DNA of 37,500 nucleotides from Clostridium omnivorum (GTDB lineage: Bacteria > Bacillota > Clostridia > Clostridiales > Clostridiaceae), in contig NZ_BRXR01000001.1 in the NCBI RefSeq assembly GCF_026012015.1, positions 2,125,001 to 2,162,500 on the forward strand, given 5' to 3'. Each line of letters begins with the position of its first letter. The first letter of the stretch is position 1. Made by a program: the position numbers and the translations under genes. Positions 15,609-23,073 of the stretch are shown one piece after another. A model generated the notes under the pieces. It was given only the letters and a program-made list of their open reading frames with translations, ran no database searches and was not told the DNA's origin.

Positions 15609-16556
15609 ATGATAGTAAGTGTAAGCAGGAGAACTGATATACCAGCATTTTATAGTGAGTGGTTTTTTAATAGATTAAAGGAAGGCTTTGTATATGTTGT
15701 AAACCCATTTAATACAAAACAAATAAGTAAAATAGAACTTACAGCTAAAACTGTAGATTGTTTTGTATTTTGGACTAAAGATGCAGAACATATGCTGAGA
15801 AGGTTGGATGAATTAAAGGATTTTAAGTACTATTTTCAGTTTACTATAACCTCTTATAGAAATGATGTAGAAAAAGATACAAGAGCAAAAAAGGATATTA
15901 TAAATACATTTAAAGAACTTTCTAATAAAATTGGGAAGGAAAAGGTCATATGGAGATATGATCCCATTTTACTGAATGAGTCTTACACTAAAGAATATCA
16001 TTACGAATGGTTTGAAAAGTTTTGTAGCCAATTAGAGGGGTATACTGAAAAATGTGTCATAAGCTTTTTAGATTTATATAAGAAAACAGAAAGAAATATA
16101 AAGGAATTAAATATAGAACCAATCAGTGACGTTGATATGTTCCAAATTGCAGAAGTGTTTTCTAAAATATCTTCAAAGTATATTATTGAATTAGAGACCT
16201 GTTCTGAAGGAATTGATTTGTTTAAGTACGGAATTAAAAAAGGAAAATGTATAGATGATAAATTAATTGCTAAGATAATGAATGCAGATATAGATGTGGG
16301 TAAGGATGATACTCAAAGAGAAGTCTGTGGATGTGTAAAGAGTGTAGATATTGGACAATATGATACTTGTAAGCATCACTGTTTATATTGCTATGCTAAT
16401 TTTAACTATAAATTAGTAGAGGAAAATTGTTTAAAACACAATCCAAAGTCACCTTTATTAGTAGGAAGTATAAAAGGTGATGAAAAAATAACTATAAGAG
16501 AAATGAAATCTATCAAAATAAATAATAAGGATTTTGAACAAATCAGGCTAGTATAG
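15609..16556 (+). CDS. DUF1848 family protein with C-terminal radical-SAM-like cysteine motif
   Basis: A 315-residue DUF1848 protein. The N-terminus ISVSRRTDIPAFYSEWFFNRLKEG, the segment FVFWTKDAEHML and WRYDPILLN are family hallmarks. Near the C-terminus are C240 and C242 (CGC), then C254xxxC258xxC261 in DTCKHHCLYCYANF, the same CxxxCxxC spacing as the [4Fe-4S] cluster of radical SAM enzymes but at the opposite end of the protein. The reaction is unknown. It lies 36 nt after the XRE-TPR regulator with AGAGGAAAAGG as ribosome site, and ends at a bidirectional terminator. Family call firm; radical-SAM chemistry is inference. Confidence 0.9.
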   Translation: MIVSVSRRTDIPAFYSEWFFNRLKEGFVYVVNPFNTKQISKIELTAKTVDCFVFWTKDAEHMLRRLDELKDFKYYFQFTITSYRNDVEKDTRAKKDIINTFKELSNKIGKEKVIWRYDPILLNESYTKEYHYEWFEKFCSQLEGYTEKCVISFLDLYKKTERNIKELNIEPISDVDMFQIAEVFSKISSKYIIELETCSEGIDLFKYGIKKGKCIDDKLIAKIMNADIDVGKDDTQREVCGCVKSVDIGQYDTCKHHCLYCYANFNYKLVEENCLKHNPKSPLLVGSIKGDEKITIREMKSIKINNKDFEQIRLV

Positions 16557-16596
16557 GTTTAGTTTAGCATATAAAAAAGGGTATTGTTCTAGTTAA

Positions 16597-16629
16597 TAAA
16601 AAGGGAGCAGTTCATAAATGCTCCCTTTT
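16597..16629. terminator. Bidirectional terminator between DUF1848 and the ridA-like gene
   Basis: AAAAGGGAGCA (16599-16609) and TGCTCCCTTTT (16619-16629) form a perfect 11-bp stem with a 9-nt loop. Confidence 0.88.
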
Positions 16630-16643
16630 AGGTTAATAATAAA

Positions 16644-17033
16644 TTAATTATCAGCACATGCCCAGGCATCAATTTCTACTTTAATTGATGGATCAGCTAA
16701 ACCTGCTACATACATAAGAGTCATGCATGGATTATGACCCTTAAAAGCTTTTGATAAAGCTTCTCCACGTTTAGGAGCATCAATAGTGCCAACCATATAG
16801 AAGACTAGTTTTACTAAATCTGTAACTTCCATAGTAGCTGCATGTAAATTTCGAACAATATTATCCAAAGCATTTTCCAGCTGTTCTACAGCATCATTGG
16901 GAAGAAAGCCGTTCTCATCTTTTCCAATTTGGCCTGACATAACTAACCAGCGATTTTGGCCACTAACCTCTACCTGATGTGCGTAAGCTGCTACAGGTTC
17001 ATGTATATTTTTAGGATTTCTAAATTCTTTCAT
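16644..17033 (-). CDS. RidA/YjgF/YER057c-family protein (non-canonical)
   Basis: A 129-residue protein of the Rid family, recognised from LVMSGQIGKDENG, AVEQLENALDNIVRNL, KLVFYMVG, KAFKGHNPCMTLMYVAGLADPSIKVEIDAWA. In canonical RidA the segment before the last strand reads PARTxV with an Arg that binds the enamine/imine acid; here it is PCMTLM, without the Arg, so it probably is not a standard 2-aminoacrylate deaminase. The gene follows the yczE-like gene by 79 nt on the same strand with AAAAGGAGT before its ATG, which suggests co-transcription. A connection to the divergent PLP-binding MocR regulator is plausible, since Rid proteins deal with products of PLP enzymes. Confidence 0.85.
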   Translation of the reverse strand: MKEFRNPKNIHEPVAAYAHQVEVSGQNRWLVMSGQIGKDENGFLPNDAVEQLENALDNIVRNLHAATMEVTDLVKLVFYMVGTIDAPKRGEALSKAFKGHNPCMTLMYVAGLADPSIKVEIDAWACADN

Positions 17034-17112
17034 AGTGCCACTCCTTTTATATATTGCTGCTTTTTATAGAATTTGGTAAGCAGCTAATAGTTTATTATAA
17101 TTATATATAATT

Positions 17113-17769
17113 TTATTGCTGTAACAATACTTTTTTAACATGAATTATATAATCATTAATAAATTTATGTTTTACTTCTCTAATATCAAAATTGAACAGT
17201 TTGAATGAAAGTTGTATGAAATAACCACCAAATAGCATCATGGCTAATGTTCCTATGCCTAAAGTTCCACCTAGGAAATAGCCAGCAACTAGAGGAATGA
17301 ATTCAATGAAGCTTCTAATAAGTTTAACTGGCTTATTAGTCTTTTTTGCTAATGCTACCATTAAACCATCTCTTGGCCCAGAACCTAATCCAGCTCCAAT
17401 ATAAAAGTAGCAAGCAACCCCTATAATAAACATTCCAAGTATTAGCATTAATACTCTGATTATTAAATTGTTAAAAACAGGAATTACATGATTAAGCATT
17501 AGTATGTCCATAAATATACCAATTAACAGCATGTTCCCTATAGTTCCAATACCTATTTTTTCACCCATTACCCAGTCTAGTATTATAATTAATACACCTA
17601 TAATAATACTAGCTTGTCCCATTGTAATACCTGTTAATCTTGAAATTCCCTGATGAAAAATATCCCAAGGAGACAAACCAAGATTTGCATTAATAGTAAA
17701 TACTATACCTACTGCATACAGAAAAAGTCCTATAAGTAATCTCAATAAAGTTAATATAAATTTTCTCAT
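17113..17769 (-). CDS. YczE/YitT-type integral membrane protein
   Basis: A 218-residue membrane protein with about five hydrophobic segments. Motifs typical of the YczE/YyaS/YitT group are present: LFLYAVGIVFTINANLGLSPWDIFHQGISRLTGITMGQ near the N-terminus and GAGLGSGPRDGLMVALAKKT near the middle. I set the start at ATG 17769 because GGAGG lies 8 nt before it; a start at 17826 would add 19 residues with no ribosome site. Its function is not established. It is divergent from a MocR regulator, a pairing I recall from other Firmicutes, and direct repeats overlap its promoter. The ridA-like gene follows on the same strand. Confidence 0.87.
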   Translation of the reverse strand: MRKFILTLLRLLIGLFLYAVGIVFTINANLGLSPWDIFHQGISRLTGITMGQASIIIGVLIIILDWVMGEKIGIGTIGNMLLIGIFMDILMLNHVIPVFNNLIIRVLMLILGMFIIGVACYFYIGAGLGSGPRDGLMVALAKKTNKPVKLIRSFIEFIPLVAGYFLGGTLGIGTLAMMLFGGYFIQLSFKLFNFDIREVKHKFINDYIIHVKKVLLQQ

Positions 17770-17808
17770 TAAGCAATCCTCCAATACTATAGATTGATTT
17801 ACAATACG

Positions 17809-17839
17809 ATTATAAAACAAAAGCATGTATAACAGTCAA
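17809..17839 (-). promoter_or_regulatory. Promoter of the yczE-ridA unit (long spacer)
   Basis: On the minus strand, TTGACT (17834-17839) and TATAAT (17809-17814) are separated by 19 nt. The -35 overlaps the end of the first GTATAACAGT repeat, so MocR-type activation or repression is plausible. Confidence 0.5.
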
Positions 17840-17856
17840 ACACAAAGTATAACAGT
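17827..17856. promoter_or_regulatory. Direct repeats, putative MocR binding site
   Basis: GTATAACAGT occurs at 17827-17836 and again at 17847-17856, exactly 20 bp apart. A related TATAACTGTA lies at 17941-17950, before mocR. Direct repeats two helical turns apart are the usual target type of MocR proteins such as GabR and PdxR. Confidence 0.6.
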
Positions 17857-17896
17857 TGTATTATCTGAAATAGCCATAGAACATAAGGATATAGTA

Positions 17897-17924
17897 TTGA
17901 TTTTAAATAAAATATACTTATAAT
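17897..17924 (+). promoter_or_regulatory. Promoter of the MocR regulator gene
   Basis: TTGATT (17897-17902), 16-nt spacer, TATAAT (17919-17924). The variant repeat TATAACTGTA at 17941-17950 lies just downstream of the expected start, which fits autoregulation. Confidence 0.55.
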
Positions 17925-17975
17925 TTTAAGTATAAAGTGATATAACTGTATGTAACACTTATGGAGGATTTTTAT

Positions 17976-19469
17976 ATGAATATTAAAATAGACAAGAGTA
18001 GTGTGATAACTATAACTCAGCAATTATATGAATTTTTTTCGGATAGAATATTATCTGGACTTTTAAAGGATGGCGAGCAGTTGCCTTCCATTAGGGGGTT
18101 GTCAAAAGAATTAAATGTTAGCCCTATGACTATAATTAAGGCATATAGAGAGTTAGAGAAAAATCGATTAGCGATCACAATACAAGGAAAGGGCACTTAT
18201 GTAAGCCAAAGAAACAATATTGATAAGCTCAATAAGACATCAAATCAAAGAGATCTTCAGTGGCAAATATCTATCCCAGACTATTTATCAAGATCACAAT
18301 TTCAGTATTCTGCTAATTTAACTTATGCAGATGCCTCATATAATTTGGCGGTGGCATCATTAAATTACAAGCTATTGCCCACAACAACAATTCTAAAGGA
18401 TTCCTTAAATTTAGATCTAAGTACTATTAAATACCTTGCAAATTATCCACCTGTTCAAGGAGATTATGAATTTAGAGATGTTTTGATGAAATATTTGAAA
18501 ACAAAAGGGATAAATACTTCAGCAGAAAAAATTTTAATAACTACTGGCTCTCAGCAGGCATTAAGCCTTATCTCTAGTACCTTTATTGGGCCTGGAGATA
18601 TAGTAGTGATGGAAACTCCCACATATCCTGGGGCAATTGACTTGTTTAAAAGCAGAGGTGCAGTAATTTTGACAGTTCCTGTAGATAATGAAGGAATGAG
18701 AACTGATATATTAATGAGTTTATGTGATAAGTACTCTCCTAAAATCATCTATACAATGCCAAATTTTCATAATCCAACTGGATACAGTATGAGTCTTCAA
18801 CGAAAGGTGGAACTTCTTGACATAGCTAAATATAATAATTGTATCATTGTTGAGGACGATCCTTGGAGTGAGATTTCATATAAAAAAGACAAGATTAAAT
18901 CACTAAAATCTATGGATACTGACGGGCATGTGATTTATATAAAAGGTTTAAGTAAAATTCTAGGTCCTGCATACAGGCTAGCTAGTATTGTGTCAGAAGG
19001 ATCAATACTGTCAAGGCTTATAACTGCTAAAGCTAATCATGACCTTGGAACATCAATGTTAAATCAGAAAATAGTTTTAGACTTTATTAAGTCAGATAAA
19101 ATAACATATTACATAGAAGATTTAAATAAAAAACTTATGAAAAGAAGGGATAAGGTTATTAATATATTAAAAAATAATGCACCTATAGGGGTAAAATGGA
19201 CTGTTCCTGAGGGAGGAATAAATCTTTGGATTACGCTTCCTAGAAATTTGAATGTAGAAAAACTACTATATCATGCCATAACATCAATGAATATTTCATT
19301 TTTACCAGGAACTGTTTGCTACCCTAACCAGGTGGAATTCAACAATCTTAGAATATGCTTTTCATATTTGGAAGAAGAGGATCTTGAGAATATTGTAATA
19401 GAGCTTTGCAAGCTGATGAAAGCTGCATTAGAGACTGAAAACAACACTAATTATATACCAATTGTATAG
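17976..19469 (+). CDS. MocR-type regulator: GntR winged helix fused to a fold-type I aminotransferase domain
   Basis: A 497-residue MocR protein. Residues 1-75 are a GntR HTH (ITQQLYEFFSDRILSGLLKDGEQLPSIRGLSKELNVSPMTIIKAYRELEKNRL); the rest is an aminotransferase-like domain with TTGSQQALSLI, PNFHNPTGYSM, VEDDPWSEI and the PLP lysine K327 in IKGLSKILGPAYRLA. Such proteins use bound PLP to sense amines, amino acids or vitamin B6 and bind direct repeats. ATG 17961 would put the GGAGG ribosome site inside the gene; ATG 17976 sits 9 nt after it, so I used it. It is divergent from the yczE-ridA pair, with direct repeats between, and is likely their regulator. Confidence 0.93.
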   Translation: MNIKIDKSSVITITQQLYEFFSDRILSGLLKDGEQLPSIRGLSKELNVSPMTIIKAYRELEKNRLAITIQGKGTYVSQRNNIDKLNKTSNQRDLQWQISIPDYLSRSQFQYSANLTYADASYNLAVASLNYKLLPTTTILKDSLNLDLSTIKYLANYPPVQGDYEFRDVLMKYLKTKGINTSAEKILITTGSQQALSLISSTFIGPGDIVVMETPTYPGAIDLFKSRGAVILTVPVDNEGMRTDILMSLCDKYSPKIIYTMPNFHNPTGYSMSLQRKVELLDIAKYNNCIIVEDDPWSEISYKKDKIKSLKSMDTDGHVIYIKGLSKILGPAYRLASIVSEGSILSRLITAKANHDLGTSMLNQKIVLDFIKSDKITYYIEDLNKKLMKRRDKVINILKNNAPIGVKWTVPEGGINLWITLPRNLNVEKLLYHAITSMNISFLPGTVCYPNQVEFNNLRICFSYLEEEDLENIVIELCKLMKAALETENNTNYIPIV

Positions 19470-19592
19470 TTTCACTGAATAGGTATGAAAAAATAGTTTA
19501 AAATATATGTATTTAGTATAGTTTTTTGATATAATATATCTGTTTGTAGATGATAATATAATGTATTTATATATAACGAAGGAGAGAAAAGT

Positions 19593-20360
19593 ATGGCACA
19601 ACATTCGTTGTCAAGAACAGAGTTATTAATAGGAAAAGAAGGTTTAGATAAACTAAGCAGCAGTAAGGTAGTGGTACTTGGTATAGGCGGAGTTGGAAGC
19701 TATACTGTAGAGGCACTTGCAAGGGCGGGAGTAGGAACATTAATTTTAGTAGATGATGATGCAGTATGTCTTACTAATATAAATAGGCAGATAATTGCGG
19801 ATTACAGTACTATAGGAAAAGATAAAGTAGAAGTAATGAAGGATAGAATTCTTCAGATTAACAAAAAGTGTAATGTAATTACGCATAAGACATTTATTAC
19901 AGAAGAAAACATGGGTGAAATTATTTCTGAAGATATTGATTATGTTGTAGATGCAATAGACACTATTTCTTCAAAAATAGCACTGGCGGTTTGGTGTAAG
20001 GAGCATAATGTAAGGCTTATAAGCAGTATGGGAACTGGAAATAAGATGGACCCAACACAATTTAAAATTGCTGATTTATACGATACAAAGGTATGCCCAT
20101 TAGCTAAGGTAATGAGATATGAGCTAAAGAGACGTGGCGTTAATAAACTAAAGGTTTTATATTCTGAGGAGAAGCCATTAAAGCCTAAACTAGAAGAAGT
20201 TATAACTTGTAAGGAAGGTTGTGTATGCTCTGGTGGAAGCAGCAGAAGATGCGCATTAAAAAGGCAAATACCAGGTAGTATATCCTTTGTGCCTCCAGTA
20301 GCAGGTCTAATTATTGGTGGAGAAGTTATTAAGGATTTAATTGAATATAAAGAGCAATAA
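19593..20360 (+). CDS. tcdA: tRNA threonylcarbamoyladenosine dehydratase (ThiF/E1-like)
   Basis: A 255-residue E1-like ATP-dependent enzyme. The Rossmann loop is VVVLGIGGVGSYTVEALARAGVG (26-48), followed by LVDDDAVCLTNINRQ (ATP/adenylation region) and DAIDTISSK. The C-terminal part holds ITCKEGCVCSGGSSRRCALKRQIPGSISFVPPVAGLIIG, typical of the TcdA/CsdL group. It catalyses dehydration of t6A to the cyclic form (ct6A) at position 37 of ANN-decoding tRNAs. GAAGGAGAG lies 7-8 nt before the ATG. It is monocistronic with a 12-bp terminator. Confident. Confidence 0.92.
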   Translation: MAQHSLSRTELLIGKEGLDKLSSSKVVVLGIGGVGSYTVEALARAGVGTLILVDDDAVCLTNINRQIIADYSTIGKDKVEVMKDRILQINKKCNVITHKTFITEENMGEIISEDIDYVVDAIDTISSKIALAVWCKEHNVRLISSMGTGNKMDPTQFKIADLYDTKVCPLAKVMRYELKRRGVNKLKVLYSEEKPLKPKLEEVITCKEGCVCSGGSSRRCALKRQIPGSISFVPPVAGLIIGGEVIKDLIEYKEQ

Positions 20361-20365
20361 AATGC

Positions 20366-20397
20366 AAAAAGTAGTGATTAAAACTCACTACTTTTTT
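20366..20397 (+). terminator. Rho-independent terminator after tcdA
   Basis: AAAAAGTAGTGA (20366-20377) and TCACTACTTTTT (20385-20396) form a perfect 12-bp stem; the T-run continues to TTATTTTTTG. Confidence 0.9.
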
Positions 20398-20576
20398 ATT
20401 TTTTGAGATAGTTCACTGGGATACAAAGTGTAGTGCAGAAGTAACTATGACTTTTAATTATAGTAGTGATGAATATTATATATTTTACAGTGCTTTTTTA
20501 TAAGAATATAATAAATATACTTCTAAAAATAAACGATTTCAATGAGTCTATAAAGATATACAAGGGGGTTATTTAT

Positions 20577-21461
20577 ATGGATGTTAATTACAAAACATTT
20601 ACAGCATCAGATGGAGCAGAATTACAATATTGTGATTTAGGAAAAGGAAAGCCTATGGTTTTCGTCCATCCATTTGGGGGATCTATTGAAAAGTCACTTC
20701 CTCTTATATTGGAGGAAACAGCAAAAAAGTTTCGAGTAATATGCTTTGATCAGAGAGGCTTTGGTAAGTCACCAGCTTATGGAACTATGAGTGTAAATCA
20801 ATCAGCTAGAGACTTAAAGGAGTTATTAAACTTTTTAGGCCTTCACAAGCTTTATGCTGTAGGATATTCCATGGGGTCCGCAGTGCTCTATTCTTACGTT
20901 GAACAATTTGGTTGCGATAGCTTTGAGAAAATTATACTTGGAGATATGACTCCAAAGCTAGTAAACGAAGATGGCTGGAATAAGGGGCTTTATCAAGGCT
21001 GGTATACTAGGGAAAGATATGAAATTGATAAGGCAACTATGAAGAAGGATTTTCGAACTTGGGGACTTTACTTCTATGAACAAGCACTTAATTTACATAA
21101 TCATGAGCAAGTAAGAGATTTTAAGGTAACACCAGAACTTATGCCTATGATATCAAAATTAATGGGAATTACTGAAGAAATGACAGAGACTATCTTTAAT
21201 ATTGGTGAAGAGGCAAAGAATATTCAAATTGCTTACTGGAATTCTATGTGTGACAATGACTTTCGTGAGGTACTTAAGAAAGTTACTTGCCCTGCTGCAA
21301 TCCTCTATTCTGAGCCAGGATCTTTATATGACGCTAGAACTGCAAGCTACGTGGCTTCTCAGATGCCTCAGGCTACGGTATATCCTATGATGGGTTGCAC
21401 TCATGTAACTGGTCAAATTAATCTTGGAAAGAGAGTTGTAGAAATCTTAGCCCAAGAATAG
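20577..21461 (+). CDS. Alpha/beta hydrolase
   Basis: A 294-residue alpha/beta hydrolase. The oxyanion motif is FVHPFGGS, the nucleophile is S98 in VGYSMGSA, and the catalytic His is H276 in GCTHVTGQ; the acid residue is probably in the segment EPGSLYDAR. It is likely cytoplasmic, with no signal peptide. The substrate cannot be read from sequence; the family includes esterases and lactonases. A longer frame begins at 20466, but AAGGGGG lies 9 nt before ATG 20577 and the upstream 37 codons read as AT-rich non-coding sequence, so I used 20577. A 284-nt gap and a new promoter separate it from the amidohydrolase. Confidence 0.87.
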   Translation: MDVNYKTFTASDGAELQYCDLGKGKPMVFVHPFGGSIEKSLPLILEETAKKFRVICFDQRGFGKSPAYGTMSVNQSARDLKELLNFLGLHKLYAVGYSMGSAVLYSYVEQFGCDSFEKIILGDMTPKLVNEDGWNKGLYQGWYTRERYEIDKATMKKDFRTWGLYFYEQALNLHNHEQVRDFKVTPELMPMISKLMGITEEMTETIFNIGEEAKNIQIAYWNSMCDNDFREVLKKVTCPAAILYSEPGSLYDARTASYVASQMPQATVYPMMGCTHVTGQINLGKRVVEILAQE

Positions 21462-21745
21462 GGAGTTATTAAATTCGTTTATGTTTGTGCTTATAGAATA
21501 ATTATTAAGTTATATACATTTATATTCATATGCAATTCATCATCACTTTTTGTCATACATCTTATGAATAGTATATATTTTACAAAGAAAGAACTATTAA
21601 ACTATAATTTACCTATAGGAAAATATATGTATACATATTAAGTCCCAAACACCCTTTTATGTAAATGTTTAAATACAGATAAGTTGCTAACACAACAGAA
21701 TATTGGACATGCTCTATTAAATTTTTATTAATTAGGAGGCATAGT
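21462..21745. other. Intergenic stretch with the amidohydrolase promoter
   Basis: No gene is visible. The only clear element is the promoter at 21579-21608. No strong terminator follows the alpha/beta hydrolase; the region is AT-rich with scattered short repeats. Confidence 0.5.
21579..21608 (+). promoter_or_regulatory. Promoter of the amidohydrolase-MFS unit
   Basis: TTTACA (21579-21584), 18-nt spacer, TATAAT (21603-21608). A leader of about 130 nt follows. Confidence 0.55.
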
Positions 21746-23002
21746 ATGTACTTGTCTTTAAGAAAAGTTATAGATGAAATTAAAATAATCGATGATCACG
21801 GTCACCCAGGATTGTTCAAAGCTATTGATGAGCTTGGAATGCCTGAAGATGCTTTATTCCCTTTTAAGGATACGTTTTCAGTACCTAAAGCTCAGAGCTA
21901 TGGCTTTGATTATCTAGAAGAGCTGCATTATGAAGCCTATGAAAAATTGCATGGCTTTACTAGAGCCGATTTAGATAATCCAGAGAAGCATAAGGAATTA
22001 GCAAAAAAGTATGAAAAGCAGCAAGAGAATTTAGGAAGCTTCATGGATGAAGTAATGGAAGCAGCTGGTGTGGAATATTTGATGGTTAACTTGGCAATAC
22101 CAGAGAGCCTTCAAAATAAGAAGAGTATTGGCTTCATCCCATCGGTAGATGCATTGCTATTTCCTTTTAATAATGAATATATGTTTGGAAAGCCTTTTTC
22201 CAAGATATATTTAAAACAGTTTGAGCATTATCTAAAGCTTTATAAGAAAGAGTATAGTTTTACAAAGGAGAATTTTACCTTTGAGGAATATATGAACTTT
22301 GCTGATGAAGTATTAGAAGGAATTAAGGAAAAGGGACAATTAGGCTATAAATTCATCTGCGGATATGCAAGAACTACTTATTTTGAGAAGACTGAGTTGG
22401 ATAATGGGGCTGAGTTATTTAATAAAGCAAAGAATGGTGATACTGAGGCTTATAATTCTTTTCAAAATATGATGGCTTGGTACATCTTCCGTAAAGCAGC
22501 TAAGCTTGACATGCCAATTCAGGTGCACATGGCTATGATTGATGGAGATACAGAGAATACTAATCCATTAAATTTTAAAGCGTTAACTATGGATGAGGTA
22601 GCATCAAAGACCAAGCTAGTTATACTACACTGTGGGTATCCAAGGTTTGCTGAAACTACTACTTTAATGCTTGCGGCAAAGCTTTTCTCACAAAACAATA
22701 TGTATATTGATCTATCTGGAAGAGTTATGTTTGGTAATCATCCAAAGGTTATAGCAAAGAATATTCGTAATTGGCTTGACTACCCTTCTTTATGGGGAAA
22801 AATCATGTATGGCTCTGATGTGCTTTTAGGTAATAGAGTAATATATACTGCTGCAAAAACAGGAAGAGATGCTGTATATTATGCTCTTGAATCAGCAATA
22901 GATGATGGTTTAATAAGTGAACAAACAGCTATTTCAATAGCTAAGGGGATATTAAGAAATAATGCTATAAATGTATATAACCTGCCTTTAGCAAAGGCTT
23001 AG
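21746..23002 (+). CDS. Amidohydrolase-2-type metal-dependent hydrolase
   Basis: A 418-residue TIM-barrel amidohydrolase. Metal ligand motifs are visible in order: IIDDHGHPG (HxH, about 16-23), QVHMAMIDGD (about 253-262), ILHCGYPR (about 292-299) and the Asp in IMYGSDVLLG (about 352-361). The layout resembles the amidohydrolase_2 family and the N-terminal part of FluG-like proteins. It likely hydrolyses or decarboxylates a carboxylated amide or acid; the substrate is unknown. AGGAGG precedes the ATG. An MFS transporter follows after 71 nt, so uptake of its substrate by the neighbour is a reasonable guess. Confidence 0.85.
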   Translation: MYLSLRKVIDEIKIIDDHGHPGLFKAIDELGMPEDALFPFKDTFSVPKAQSYGFDYLEELHYEAYEKLHGFTRADLDNPEKHKELAKKYEKQQENLGSFMDEVMEAAGVEYLMVNLAIPESLQNKKSIGFIPSVDALLFPFNNEYMFGKPFSKIYLKQFEHYLKLYKKEYSFTKENFTFEEYMNFADEVLEGIKEKGQLGYKFICGYARTTYFEKTELDNGAELFNKAKNGDTEAYNSFQNMMAWYIFRKAAKLDMPIQVHMAMIDGDTENTNPLNFKALTMDEVASKTKLVILHCGYPRFAETTTLMLAAKLFSQNNMYIDLSGRVMFGNHPKVIAKNIRNWLDYPSLWGKIMYGSDVLLGNRVIYTAAKTGRDAVYYALESAIDDGLISEQTAISIAKGILRNNAINVYNLPLAKA

Positions 23003-23026
23003 TAAAAAGAAGTATTAAAGTTTCAA

Positions 23027-23048
23027 GGAGGCTAATAAAAAAGCCTCC
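23027..23048 (+). other. Hairpin in the amidohydrolase-MFS intergenic region
   Basis: GGAGGCT (23027-23033) pairs with AGCCTCC (23042-23048) over an 8-nt loop. The 5' arm contains an SD-like AAGGAGG with no start codon behind it, and no T-run follows. It may be an mRNA stability or processing element between the two genes. Confidence 0.4.
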
Positions 23049-23073
23049 CATAATATAAAAAGGAGTTAGATTT

